The notes under the pieces are model-generated. The model was not told the DNA's origin and ran no database searches. It saw only the letters and a program-made list of their open reading frames with translations. From CAVPOO01 sp963707015 (lineage in GTDB: Bacteria > Pseudomonadota > Gammaproteobacteria > Thiohalobacterales > Thiohalobacteraceae), in contig CAVPOO010000006.1 of NCBI GenBank assembly GCA_963707015.1, positions 62,001 to 126,000 on the forward strand: a stretch of 64,000 nucleotides of DNA. The letters run 5' to 3'. Shown here piece after piece: positions 45,921 through 55,025 of this stretch; the stretch's first letter is position 1; each line of letters begins with the position of its first letter. The position numbers and the translations under genes were made by a program.

Positions 45921-46825
45921 CAAAGGCCACAGGCACGACGGCGGCATTCCGGGAAACGTTGCGGGTCGGGGCAGTCAATGCGCTGTCATATCTTCCACTC
46001 CCGGTCCTGTATCTGATATCAGACCTCGTCTACCTGTGGCTCTACCATGTCTTGCGTTATCAGCGCAGACGGGTCGATACCAATCTGGCCCGCGCGTTTC
46101 CCGATGCGTCGGCATCAGAGCGCGCCCGCATTGCACGCCGCTCCTACCGCAACACGATCACGGCCCTGTTCGAGACCATAAAGGTCTTGCGGATCAGCAG
46201 GGCCGAAATCCTGCGCCGCGTGCAGGTACGAAATCAGTCGCTGATTGAAGATTATCTGAACAAGGGGCAAATGGTTATTGCGGCTACGGCCCACCAGTGC
46301 AACTGGGAGTGGCTGTTGCCGGTTGTGTCCGCCACGCTGTCCTATCCGGTGGACGGCGTGTATAAACCACTCAGAAGCCCCGCACTGACGGACCTGTTGA
46401 TTCGCGTACGCTCCCGCTTTGGAAGCCATCCGATCCCCACAACCAACGTCACGCGGGAACTCCTCAAACGCCGGCACATTCCGCGCCTGCTTGGCCTCGT
46501 CGCGGATCTGTGCCCGGAAAAAGACGAAGAGAAACACTGGACGCGCTTCCTGAATCAGGACACCGCGTTCTATACAGGCCCCGGAAAGCTGGCACGGGTC
46601 GCCAATGCGCCTCTCGTGTTCATTGCCATGTCGCGAATACGGCGGGGTTACTACGAGATATCGTTTGAGCCACTTGCAGAACCGCCCTATTGCGAAACGC
46701 CCGGCGCCATCCTCGAGCGTTATGTCCGCCGCCTCGAGGCACAGATCCTCTCACAACCAGAAGACTGGCTATGGATTTATCACCGTTGGAGGTATCCAAC
46801 ACCACAAAGCAGCGATTCCCTGTAG
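45899..46825 (+). CDS. LpxL/HtrB-family lipid A acyltransferase-like protein
   Basis: A 308-residue LABL-family acyltransferase. It has an N-terminal membrane segment (ALSYLPLPVLYLISDLVYLWLYHVL), the RRRVDTNLARAFP block and the catalytic HX4E motif in TAHQCNWEW. GVYKPLRSPALTDLLIRVRSRFG and a C-terminal QPEDWLWIYHRRW-like end (DWLWIYHRWRYP) follow. It should transfer an acyl chain to a lipid A precursor at the inner membrane. It overlaps the PepSY gene by 22 nt, an unexpected partner, and is convergent with bfr. Confidence 0.87.
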   Translation: MAEETPLAKATGTTAAFRETLRVGAVNALSYLPLPVLYLISDLVYLWLYHVLRYQRRRVDTNLARAFPDASASERARIARRSYRNTITALFETIKVLRISRAEILRRVQVRNQSLIEDYLNKGQMVIAATAHQCNWEWLLPVVSATLSYPVDGVYKPLRSPALTDLLIRVRSRFGSHPIPTTNVTRELLKRRHIPRLLGLVADLCPEKDEEKHWTRFLNQDTAFYTGPGKLARVANAPLVFIAMSRIRRGYYEISFEPLAEPPYCETPGAILERYVRRLEAQILSQPEDWLWIYHRWRYPTPQSSDSL

Positions 46826-46836
46826 TACTGCGATAC

Positions 46837-47301
46837 CTACATCTTCGACTGCAGATAGTTTTCTATTCCTACCTTGTCGATCAACTCCAGTTGTGTCTCC
46901 AGCCAGTCGATATGATCCTCCTCGCTCGCGAGGATATCCTCGAACAGTTCCCGGCTGACATAATCACTGCATGATTCACAATGTGCGATCGCTTCTCGCA
47001 GCAGCGGGACAGCATCTTTCTCCAGCTCCAGGTCACACTTGAGCATTTCCTGCGTGTTCTCGCCAACACGCAACTTGGCCATGTCCTGCAGATTGGGCAG
47101 ACCTTCCAGGAAGAGGATGCGCTTGATGAGCGCATCCGCGTGTTTCATCTCGTCTACCGATTCCTGATATTCATGCTCATTCAGTTCATTGAGCCCCCAG
47201 TTCTCATACATGCGGGCGTGAAGAAAATACTGATTGATGGCCGTCAGTTCATTCTTGAGCGCCTTGTTAAGAAAATCGATGACCTTGTTATCACCCTTCA
47301 T
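46837..47301 (-). CDS. bfr: Bacterioferritin
   Basis: A 154-residue haem-containing iron storage protein. Ferroxidase ligands are in KNELTAINQYF (E18), DEMKHADALIKR (E51, H54), LELEKDAVPL (E94) and SEEDHIDWLE (E127, H130). M52 in EMKHAD is the haem ligand. Length fits 24-mer bacterioferritin. The ATG at 47301 gives MKGDNKVIDFLNKALKNEL. It is 203 nt downstream of bfd on the same strand, and both belong to the local iron-handling group. Confidence 0.95.
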   Translation of the reverse strand: MKGDNKVIDFLNKALKNELTAINQYFLHARMYENWGLNELNEHEYQESVDEMKHADALIKRILFLEGLPNLQDMAKLRVGENTQEMLKCDLELEKDAVPLLREAIAHCESCSDYVSRELFEDILASEEDHIDWLETQLELIDKVGIENYLQSKM

Positions 47302-47504
47302 GGGAACCTCCATTGTTGTTAGCAGTCTCTGGAATCCGGCGGGACACTGTCGCGCACTCACCGGCCACGTCATGCGGCCGGTGTCGCGACGTTGCGGTGA
47401 ATCATGCGAACAGCCCGATTTTACTGCAGCGGCACGGATACGGTCACGTACTCATTAAACGTTAAACGGGGGTGAGAGTCTGGAAGACCCGGGGGTCGAC
47501 AGTT

Positions 47505-47702
47505 TCAGGCGATCTGCCGCTCCGGTTGTGCGGATACGCCTTGCAGCGTTTCTTCGAGGATACCACGGGCACACTGCGCGCACTTGCCGCACTGGCTGGC
47601 TACGCCCAGCTGTTCCTTGAGGTCACGAACCGTACAGGCACCCTGGCAGGCCGCGGAACGAATCTGGCTGCAGGTAATGTTCTTGCACAGACACACGTAC
47701 AT
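47505..47702 (-). CDS. bfd: Bacterioferritin-associated ferredoxin
   Basis: A 65-residue [2Fe-2S] protein of the BFD type. Cysteines occur as CLC near residue 4 and SQCGKCAQCARG near 37. The start MYVCLCKNITCSQIRSAACQGACTVRDLKEQLGV is standard. Bfd reduces the bacterioferritin haem to release stored iron when iron is low. A Fur-like site lies 41-59 nt upstream, consistent with induction under iron limitation. Confidence 0.94.
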   Translation of the reverse strand: MYVCLCKNITCSQIRSAACQGACTVRDLKEQLGVASQCGKCAQCARGILEETLQGVSAQPERQIA

Positions 47703-47742
47703 GGGTCGATAGCTATCCGCTCTTGGCTATCTAACTGTAAAT

Positions 47743-47761
47743 GCAAATGAGACTGATTGTC
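47743..47761 (-). promoter_or_regulatory. Predicted Fur box upstream of bfd
   Basis: The 19-nt GCAAATGAGACTGATTGTC matches the Fur consensus (GATAATGATAATCATTATC) at about 13 of 19 positions. It lies between bfd and ptsP, upstream of bfd on its strand. Confidence 0.65.
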
Positions 47762-47866
47762 AATAGCAAACATGACCTCAATCCAGCATCTGCATGTTCA
47801 GTAACCCGGGCGCGTCGGCAACAGCAGTTTGTTAACGTCTATTTTTTATTCATCATTAACTTGCAC

Positions 47867-50140
47867 CTATTTTCCCGCCCGCACGAGACCGCCAAGGCCG
47901 GCATCCTCCAGTACGCTGACCAGAAGGCTCCGTATCGCATCGGCATCTTCCAGCGCCAGCGCGGTATTGGTCAGTCCCTTTGCGACCTCGGAAGAGATGC
48001 TGCGCAGCACCCATTTGACCCGTGAAAGACTGCCTACGGTCATGCTCAGGCTGTCGACCCCCAGGCCCAGCAACAGGATCGCCGCTGCAGGGTCGCCGGC
48101 CATCTCCCCACACACGCTGACCGGAATACCATGGGCATGTGCCGAGTCCACGATCTGTTTCAGGGCATGCAGCACGGCGGGATGCAAGGTTTGATACAGT
48201 TCAGCGACCCGCGCGTTGTTGCGATCCACTGCCAGCAGATACTGGGTCAGGTCGTTGGTTCCGACGGAAAAAAAATCCACCCGCTCCGCAAGTGCATCCA
48301 TTTGATACACCGCCGAGGGCACCTCGATCATAACGCCGAGAGGCGGCTTGACGATATCGAACCCGTCTTCGAGGAGTTCGTCGCGGGCACGGCCAACCAG
48401 CTTCAACGCGTCGTCAACCTGACGGACATGACTGATCATCGGCAGCATGAGCTGCAGATTGTTCAAACCGGCGTTGGCCCGCAAGATCGCGCGCAGCTGT
48501 GTCAAAAAGATTTCCGGATGGTCCAGCATCAGGCGAATGCCGCGCCACCCGAGAAACGGGTTGTCCTCCTCGACCGGGAAGTAAGGCAGCGCCTTGTCAC
48601 CACCTACATCGAGCGTGCGAATGATCACCGGTGCAGGCGCAAAGCTCTCCAGCACCTGCTGATAGATGCGAACCTGTTCCTCTTCGGTCGGAAAGCCATT
48701 ACGAACCATGAAGGGAATCTCTGTACGATACAGCCCGATACCATCCGCGCCGCTGCGCAGCGACGGCGAGATGTCGGCCAGGAGCCCCGTGTTGACATAG
48801 AGTGGCATGTGGACCCCATCCGGGGTCTCGGCCTTCAACGGCACCAGCTCGGCAAGCCCGCTGGTGAGTTCCGCTTCTTCTGCCTCCAGTCGCTTGAATT
48901 CGGCGCGCACGCTCGCATTCGGCCGAACGTACACATGCCCGCGATAGCCGTTGACAATCAGTTCCTGGCCCTCGAGATAACTCGTGGGAAGATCCTCCAG
49001 CCCCATCACCGCCGGAATACCCAGCGCATTGGCCAGGATGGCCACATGCGAGGAAGCGGACCCCCGGGCGGAGACGACCGCGGCAAGTGCCTCCGTGGGG
49101 ATCTCGGCCAGGTGAACGGCGCTCACCTCATCGCCAACCAGAATGGTCCGGTTCCTCAGCACGGGAGTCACGGTCTCTGTCGCCTGCAGACGTACCAGAA
49201 TGCGCCGGCCCAGATCGCGGATATCAGTGGCGCGCTCGCTGAGGTACGCATCCTCCATCTCCTCGAAGACACGCACGTGTTCAGCGATTGTCGCGCGCAG
49301 CGCGCCTGGTGCCCAGTTGCCCGCCCGAATGTGCTCAAGGGTCCGTTCAACCAGTGAATCGCTGTCCAGCATCATGACGTAGACATTGAAAAGCGCAAGA
49401 TCCTCTTCCGGCAGCACACCCGTCATGTGCCTGGAAAAATTCCGGATATCGTCCTGCACAGCCTTGACGGCGGCACGAAAGGTTTCCTCTTCTCTGGCCA
49501 CATCGGTACTGCGTCGGTCGGGAATCAACTCAAGCCTGGCCGGCGGATAGACGACGGTGGCCTGACCAACCGCAACACCCGGGGCGCCGGGCAAGCCCTT
49601 GAGCATGAAAGAAGCGCCGCCCACCTCCTGGAGCATCTGGGCAACCCCGCCCGTTGCCTTGGCATGACTGATAGGGCCGGCGAGCTGTGCGGCAAGCGTG
49701 ACGAGAAAGGTCACCTCGTTTTCGCCAAACTGGCGGTAGGCGCGCTGCCGGACAACGAGAACGCCCAGCACCTGCCGGTGCTGGATAATGGGCACCCCGA
49801 GGAAACCATGCATCACGGTTTCACCCGTGTGACTGAAGCTGCGGTAGCGGGGATGCTTAAGCCCATCCTCCAGGTTGACCGGCTCGGCGCGTTCTCTGAC
49901 AAGGCCCACGAGCCCCTCGCCCTCTTTGAGCCGGACCTTCCCGACGGCACTCTTATTGAGGCCGTCTGTTGCCATCAGCACCAGTTCTCCCCCACCGGGT
50001 GTTACCAGATAGACGGAACTCGCATCGACCGACATGTCCTGCTTGAGGCGGGTGACGATGACATCGAGCGCATGCTGCAGATCCGGAGCCGCATTGACCT
50101 CATGGATCCTGCGTCGCAGGATTTCAAGCATGTTCTGCAT
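47867..50140 (-). CDS. ptsP: Phosphoenolpyruvate-protein phosphotransferase PtsP (EI-Ntr)
   Basis: A 757-residue EI of the nitrogen phosphotransferase system. It has an N-terminal GAF domain (about 15-150, SVDASSVYLVTPGGGELVLMATDG), then the PEP-utilising N-terminal domain. The phospho-histidine site is ARGSASSHVAILANALGIPAVMG. The C-terminal TIM-barrel domain contains LPYFPVEEDNPFLGWRGIRLMLDHPEIFLTQLRAILR and FFSVGTNDLTQYLLAVDRNN. It phosphorylates NPr with PEP and links nitrogen status to regulation. It lies 113 nt after rppH, as in E. coli. Confidence 0.96.
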   Translation of the reverse strand: MQNMLEILRRRIHEVNAAPDLQHALDVIVTRLKQDMSVDASSVYLVTPGGGELVLMATDGLNKSAVGKVRLKEGEGLVGLVRERAEPVNLEDGLKHPRYRSFSHTGETVMHGFLGVPIIQHRQVLGVLVVRQRAYRQFGENEVTFLVTLAAQLAGPISHAKATGGVAQMLQEVGGASFMLKGLPGAPGVAVGQATVVYPPARLELIPDRRSTDVAREEETFRAAVKAVQDDIRNFSRHMTGVLPEEDLALFNVYVMMLDSDSLVERTLEHIRAGNWAPGALRATIAEHVRVFEEMEDAYLSERATDIRDLGRRILVRLQATETVTPVLRNRTILVGDEVSAVHLAEIPTEALAAVVSARGSASSHVAILANALGIPAVMGLEDLPTSYLEGQELIVNGYRGHVYVRPNASVRAEFKRLEAEEAELTSGLAELVPLKAETPDGVHMPLYVNTGLLADISPSLRSGADGIGLYRTEIPFMVRNGFPTEEEQVRIYQQVLESFAPAPVIIRTLDVGGDKALPYFPVEEDNPFLGWRGIRLMLDHPEIFLTQLRAILRANAGLNNLQLMLPMISHVRQVDDALKLVGRARDELLEDGFDIVKPPLGVMIEVPSAVYQMDALAERVDFFSVGTNDLTQYLLAVDRNNARVAELYQTLHPAVLHALKQIVDSAHAHGIPVSVCGEMAGDPAAAILLLGLGVDSLSMTVGSLSRVKWVLRSISSEVAKGLTNTALALEDADAIRSLLVSVLEDAGLGGLVRAGK

Positions 50141-50253
50141 GGGAGAGGACTATTCCTTACGTCGGGATTCGGGCGAGCGATATGCCGCGCTTGTTGTCGG
50201 TGAAGCCGGTCCGCCAGGAGTTTGGCCGAGAGCGCCTGGGAGACCCGTCGTGA

Positions 50254-50784
50254 TCAGCGTTGGTATTTGAAGCGACGCCGGTCATATTCCCGCGGAACAG
50301 GCGGAATGCCATTGGGGAAAATCAGCGGCCCCAGCTCACGCAGCGCGCACTCGTACACACGCCGCTTGAAGGGCACGACTTCCTGCAATGGGCGCCAATA
50401 GCTTACCCAACGCCACTCCTCAAACTCCGGCTCCTCCGATTCATCCAGGCACACGCGCCGGTCCTCACACATCAACCGGAGCATGAACCACACCTGTTTC
50501 TGACCAATGCACAGTGGATGGGTGTCACGCCGCACGTATCGATCGGGCAAGCGGTAGCGCAACCAGCCGCGGGTTGCCCCCATCAGCTTGACGTGTTCCG
50601 AACGCAGGCCGATCTCCTCGGCCAGTTCACGGTACAAGGCCTCCTCCGGCGTCTCATCACTGAGTATGCCGCCTTGCGGGAACTGCCAGGCGTCCTGCCC
50701 GATACGGCGGGCCCAAAGCAACCGGCCATCCCGATTGCTCAGGATAATCCCAACGTTCGGTCTATATCCATCTGGATCAATCAC
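50254..50784 (-). CDS. rppH: RNA pyrophosphohydrolase RppH
   Basis: A 176-residue Nudix hydrolase that removes pyrophosphate from 5' ends of mRNA and so starts decay. The Nudix box GGILSDETPEEALYRELAEEIGL is at about residues 38-60. MIDPDGYRPNVGIILSNRDGRLLWARRIGQDAWQFPQGG is the family N-terminus. Length matches E. coli (176). The GTG at 50784 is supported by this homology and by AGG upstream; the upstream extension of the frame is not conserved. Confidence 0.95.
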   Translation of the reverse strand: MIDPDGYRPNVGIILSNRDGRLLWARRIGQDAWQFPQGGILSDETPEEALYRELAEEIGLRSEHVKLMGATRGWLRYRLPDRYVRRDTHPLCIGQKQVWFMLRLMCEDRRVCLDESEEPEFEEWRWVSYWRPLQEVVPFKRRVYECALRELGPLIFPNGIPPVPREYDRRRFKYQR

Positions 50785-51106
50785 TTGCCTACAGTTTGCG
50801 AGGTGCTGGTTTGATTGGGATTCTGGCACAGAAGCCGCGTCGGCGGCAAATAACCCCAGCCTCATGATGATTTACCTTTGGCTACGGGCCCTCTATGCTG
50901 GGCGACGCGTTACGCTGGCTTCCTGGCCGATGAACGGGTCCGTAGTGCAGCAGGCGGCGAGTGATAACAACAGCTTCCCGATTGCGAGGCGCATGACACG
51001 CACGACACAAGCAGCATCCGGCGATACCGGGACCGCTCGTCCAACGCCGCCGCAGTCTGCCTCTCTGGCGGACAGATCTGGCGGCCTGTGCCCTGGAGCA
51101 GGCCGA

Positions 51107-51781
51107 ATGACCCTGGCCCTGTTCGACCTCGACAACACGCTGCTCGCCGGTGACAGTGACTATCTGTGGGGCCGTTTCCTGGTGGAGCAAGGCATTGTGG
51201 ACGGCGATGAATATGAGCAACGCAACCAGGTGTTCTACGACCAGTACCGGGCCGGAATACTCGATATCCACGAGTTTCTCGCTTTTCAGCTGCAACCGCT
51301 GGCCGCGCACCCCCTGGAACAACTGCATCTCTGGCGTGAGGCCTTCCTCGATCGCATGATCGAACCAATCATCTTGCCCGCGGCGCGGGAACTGCTCGCA
51401 CAACACCGGCTCAACGGCAACACCCTGGTCATTATCACCGCCACTAATCGCTTTATCACCGAACCGATTGCGGCACGCTTCGGAGTGGATTATCTGCTGG
51501 CAACCGAGGCTGAGATGCGCGACGGACGCTACACGGGCCATAGCAGCGGCACACCCTGTTTCCAGCACGGCAAGGTCGAACGACTCGAGCAATGGCTGGC
51601 AACTGAAAGCGAAGACCTGGTCGGCAGCTGGTTTTACAGCGACTCCCACAATGACCTGCCGCTGCTCGAACGGGTTGCCAACCCGGTGGCTGTAGACCCG
51701 GACGAGATGTTGCGCAAAGAGGCGCAGGCGCGCAACTGGGCTGTTATCAGTCTGCGGACGCAGATACAAGGTGAAAGTTAA
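51107..51781 (+). CDS. HAD-superfamily hydrolase, phosphoserine phosphatase-like (HAD-IB)
   Basis: A 224-residue HAD phosphatase of the IB type. Motif I is LALFDLDNTLLAGDSD, motif II is in VIITATNRFITEP, and motif III/IV are the Lys in HGKVERLEQWL and SDSHNDLPLLERVANPVAVDPD. The substrate is unknown; relatives act on histidinol phosphate or phosphoserine-like compounds. The ATG at 51107 starts directly at the catalytic strand; the frame is open upstream, but that part is not family-like. It is divergent from rppH. Confidence 0.88.
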   Translation: MTLALFDLDNTLLAGDSDYLWGRFLVEQGIVDGDEYEQRNQVFYDQYRAGILDIHEFLAFQLQPLAAHPLEQLHLWREAFLDRMIEPIILPAARELLAQHRLNGNTLVIITATNRFITEPIAARFGVDYLLATEAEMRDGRYTGHSSGTPCFQHGKVERLEQWLATESEDLVGSWFYSDSHNDLPLLERVANPVAVDPDEMLRKEAQARNWAVISLRTQIQGES

Positions 51782-51940
51782 GGGGTATCGAATCTACAAC
51801 GACAGGCGGCTTCAGCAGAATCTGCGTATCACTGAAACCCGTACGAGAAAGGGAACCCATGGCCAGTCCCGGTAAACCCGAAGTACTCAAACCAGTATCC
51901 AGAATGCTCAGTGGCTTTCAATCCGACGAGGAGGGACAGG

Positions 51941-52026
51941 ATGGCCACGGAATCCACGGAAAAACACCGAAACAACCAACACCCATTAGAATTTTTTCCG
52001 TCTCCTTGCGCGGATTCCGTGGCTAT
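51941..52026. repeat. Palindromic dispersed element (copy 1)
   Basis: The left arm begins ATGGCCACGGAATCCACGG at 51941. The right arm ends at 52026 with GGATTCCGTGGCTAT, the reverse complement of the first 15 nt with one mismatch. The outer 21 nt of the left arm recur exactly at 63765. The element lies in the 525-bp gap between the HAD and btuC genes; otherwise that gap holds only the heptamer array at 52098, and I see no gene. Confidence 0.75.
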
Positions 52027-52097
52027 AGAATAAAGATACTGGCACTCAGCCGGATTTGTCAGCATCCGTTGTCACTAAGCTGAATGCGTACCAGCCC

Positions 52098-52153
52098 TGT
52101 CTCCTGTATTCCGTGTCCTGTATTCTGTGCCCTGTATTCTGTGCCCTGTATTC
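52098..52153 (+). repeat. Heptamer tandem repeat array, 8 units
   Basis: The units TGTCTCC, TGTATTC, CGTGTCC, TGTATTC, TGTGCCC, TGTATTC, TGTGCCC and TGTATTC are in strict 7-bp phase. The last six form three 14-bp dimers (CGTGTCC or TGTGCCC followed by TGTATTC). It is upstream of btuC. Confidence 0.88.
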
Positions 52154-52306
52154 TGAGCTTTGGCGTTCCCCTCGCTGAGAAAACCGACTCGTGGCACGCA
52201 CACATTCCGCGGAAAAACCGCAAATGACAGGGGCTGGCCGCAAAGGCTCAGTGCCCGCTTAGCGCATCCACCTATTGTCTTAGAAATCGCTCATTTCCCC
52301 CAGACC

Positions 52307-53287
52307 ATGCGACCCCTGTCTCTGCTCACGACACTGGTGTTACTGGCACTTTTCAGTTTCGGAAGCGCCCTGTCATACGGCAGTGTCGAAACTGGCTGGC
52401 AGTCGCTGTGGCGTGCACTTTCCGGGCAGGAAACCGGCGTCGCGCGGGACGTCATCATCAATCTGCGCCTGCCGCGCGCTCTTACGGCATTCTGCGTGGG
52501 CGGACTCCTGGCACTGGCGGGCACCCTGATGCAGGTACTGCTCAGGAATCCTCTGGCGGATCCCTATGTGCTTGGGACCTCCGGTGGCGCGGCCGTGGGT
52601 GCACTCGGCATGCTACTGTTGGGTCTTTCCGGCGTGTGGCTGACAGCTGGCGCGCTGGCCGGTGCCGGGGTGTCGATTCTCCTGGTATTCGGGCTTGCAC
52701 AGGGCAGGGGGGACTGGTCACCTCCACGGCTGCTCCTGAACGGCATCGTCCTTGCCTCGGGCTGGGGTGCCCTGATCGCCTTCATACTGACCCTCAGCCC
52801 GGATCGCAACCTGCGCGGCATGCTGTTCTGGCTCATGGGCGATGTCAGCGACCCTGACTGGCCGACATTTGGTCTGGTCATTCTGCCGCTTGTGCTGGCA
52901 GTCGCCGCCACACTGGCCCGCGCCCTGAACGTGCTGGCCCACGGTGAACTACAGGCCACCGCGCTCGGGGTCTCTGTCACATCACTGCGCTTGGCGGTTT
53001 ACGGCCTCGCCTCGCTGGCAACCGCCGTCGCTGTCACACTCGCGGGCAGCGTCGGCTTTGTCGGCCTGGTGATTCCGCACATGCTGCGCCTGCTCGGCGC
53101 CCGGGATCATCGCATTCTGTTACCCGCGGCAGTGCTGGCCGGAGGCACCCTGCTCGTATTTGCCGACACCGCCGCGCGCACCCTGTTTGCTCCGCGTCAG
53201 CTGCCTGTCGGAATTCTCACGGCCTTCATCGGTGTGCCCCTGTTCCTCTATCTGTTGCACCGGACCCGGCCGAGTGCAAGCCCATGA
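52307..53287 (+). CDS. btuC: FecCD-type ABC transporter permease, vitamin B12 (BtuC-like)
   Basis: A 326-residue permease with about ten membrane helices. LRLPRALTAFCVGGLLALAGTLMQVLLRNPLADPYVLGTSGGAAVGA is the FecCD/BtuC signature, and GFVGLVIPHMLRLLGARDHRILLPAAVLAGG contains the coupling EAA-like loop. With BtuD and BtuF it would import cobalamin across the inner membrane. The assignment to B12 rather than haem or siderophore comes from btuB, btuF and a cobalamin riboswitch nearby. The ATG at 52307 gives a normal N-terminus. It overlaps btuD by 4 nt (ATGA). Confidence 0.9.
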   Translation: MRPLSLLTTLVLLALFSFGSALSYGSVETGWQSLWRALSGQETGVARDVIINLRLPRALTAFCVGGLLALAGTLMQVLLRNPLADPYVLGTSGGAAVGALGMLLLGLSGVWLTAGALAGAGVSILLVFGLAQGRGDWSPPRLLLNGIVLASGWGALIAFILTLSPDRNLRGMLFWLMGDVSDPDWPTFGLVILPLVLAVAATLARALNVLAHGELQATALGVSVTSLRLAVYGLASLATAVAVTLAGSVGFVGLVIPHMLRLLGARDHRILLPAAVLAGGTLLVFADTAARTLFAPRQLPVGILTAFIGVPLFLYLLHRTRPSASP

Positions 53288-54051
53288 CGCTGCTGCGCAC
53301 CCGGCATCTCGGCGTTGAGATCGGCAAGACGCTTGTCTGCGAGGGCCTGAATCTCGAGATCGAGGCAGGCCAGCGCTGGGCCATACTGGGACGCAATGGC
53401 AGTGGCAAAACGACACTGCTGCTCACGCTTGCCGGCCTGCGCCGGCAAGCGGCAGGCCGTATCGAACTCAACGGACGCTGCCTCCAACAAACGCACCGAC
53501 GGCATATTGCGCAACAACTGGGATTGTTGCCCCAGGACAATCAGGACAGCTTTCCGGCAACGGTGCTGGAAACGGCACTGATCGGGCGCCATCCGCACCT
53601 CTCCCTCTGGAGGCCGGAAAGCGAAGCCGACCGATCCATGGCGCGCGCGGCACTGGCGGCGGTAGACCTCAGTGATTTCGAAGGCCGCGAGATCAGCACA
53701 CTTTCGGGAGGCGAACGCCGCCGACTCGCGCTGGCCACGCTGCTCACCCAGGACCCCGAGCTCCTGCTGCTCGACGAACCGGTGAACCATCTGGATCTGC
53801 ATCACCAGATCCGGGTGCTGGAATTACTCACCGAACAATCAGAACAGCGGCGCAAGACGCTGGTCATGGTATTGCATGATCCCAACCTCGCGGCACGCTT
53901 CGCCGGGCATTGCCTGCTCCTGTTCGGAGCAGGCAAGACGCGCCACGGGCCATGCCAGGAACTCCTGCACCAGTCGCAGCTCGAGGCACTCTACGGCCAT
54001 CCCCTGGTAACAGTGAGGAACGGCGACCACCCCGCGTGGCTGCCAGGCTAA
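53284..54051 (+). CDS. btuD: ABC transporter ATP-binding protein (BtuD-like)
   Basis: A 255-residue ABC ATPase. Walker A is ILGRNGSGKTTLLLTLAGL, the signature is ISTLSGGERRRLALATLL, Walker B is PELLLLDEPVNHLDLHHQ, and the switch His is in VMVLHDPNLAARF. LPQDNQDSFPATVLETALIGRHPH is the Q-loop region. It powers the BtuC permease and is coupled to it by the 4-nt overlap. B12 specificity is from context. It is followed by a palindromic stretch and the 26-unit heptamer array. Confidence 0.9.
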   Translation: MTLLRTRHLGVEIGKTLVCEGLNLEIEAGQRWAILGRNGSGKTTLLLTLAGLRRQAAGRIELNGRCLQQTHRRHIAQQLGLLPQDNQDSFPATVLETALIGRHPHLSLWRPESEADRSMARAALAAVDLSDFEGREISTLSGGERRRLALATLLTQDPELLLLDEPVNHLDLHHQIRVLELLTEQSEQRRKTLVMVLHDPNLAARFAGHCLLLFGAGKTRHGPCQELLHQSQLEALYGHPLVTVRNGDHPAWLPG

Positions 54052-54169
54052 GAAAGGACGGCGATCCCGGAACCGACCGAAAAATGCAGTTATCCTTGCT
54101 TCGCCGTCTTTGCGTGGTAAATAACAATCCCGGGAACGGACTAAGGCGGCCGATGCGCGAAATGCCCCC

Positions 54170-54351
<182 letters not shown>

Positions 54352-54364
54352 CGCCCTAATCCCC

Positions 54365-54808
54365 TCAGGTTCCAAACAACCGCTGCCACCAACGCCGACG
54401 GTTGCCGGGTAACCGCCCAGCCGCCTTCAGGTCTGTCGGCGCAAGCTTGGAGAGTATCCAGCCGGGCAAGGGTGGATTGTCACTGAAGCCACAGGAGACA
54501 CCCAGATTGTTGGGATCGAAGATCTTGACAAAGGCCGGCTGATCGAATGAGTCCGTGTAGACGATGCCGCAGTAATCTTCATCGTGCTCCGTCCGTAACA
54601 ACCGATCGATTTCAGTGATGAAGGTGTCGAGGCGTTCCGCGCTCACCGGCTTGCCCGGCGGCTCTTCGCCAATCGCATAGATATACCAGTCGCCTGCGGC
54701 ATCACGGCGCAGCGTCGCCCAAAGCTCATCGAGCTGCGGCCAGCGCAGAACGCCATAAAAACTGCCCCGAAATGCCTCGCGGAACGGATCCGGTACAGGC
54801 TCATGCAT
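54365..54808 (-). CDS. Hypothetical protein, 147 residues
   Basis: A soluble 147-residue protein with balanced codon use and a clear domain-like sequence: DPFREAFRGSFYGVLRWPQLDELWATLRRDAAGDWYIYAIGEEPP, then DEDYCGIVYTDSFDQPAFVKIFDPNNLGVSCGFSDNPPLPGWILSKLAP. The PAFVKIFDPNNLGVSCG segment looks like a conserved core. I do not recognise a characterised family. The ATG at 54808 gives MHEPVPDPF. It stands alone on the minus strand inside the B12 locus, with the 26-unit array 13 nt after its stop. Confidence 0.7.
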   Translation of the reverse strand: MHEPVPDPFREAFRGSFYGVLRWPQLDELWATLRRDAAGDWYIYAIGEEPPGKPVSAERLDTFITEIDRLLRTEHDEDYCGIVYTDSFDQPAFVKIFDPNNLGVSCGFSDNPPLPGWILSKLAPTDLKAAGRLPGNRRRWWQRLFGT

Positions 54809-55025
54809 TGTTTGCTCCCCACATGGCGGCCGGCATGCACCGGTCAAATCCTGCCGACCCGCAGTCGACCTCCGAAGACCGGGAAGAATTCATGATACAG
54901 CCATTAGCGGGCGACACACATCCCGGGAGGCAACGGCCTGATCGCGGAAGAAATTAGCTCTGGCACAGCCCGGCTGGCTTGACAGCCCGGCGCCCGCGCC
55001 GTAGAGTCACCGGCGTTTCAGCATC

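Noticed and set aside
52160..52306. Cobalamin riboswitch upstream of btuC
   Set aside because: None of the conserved boxes (GCCACTG, GGGAAG, CCCGGAGACC) is present there; they occur only upstream of btuB.
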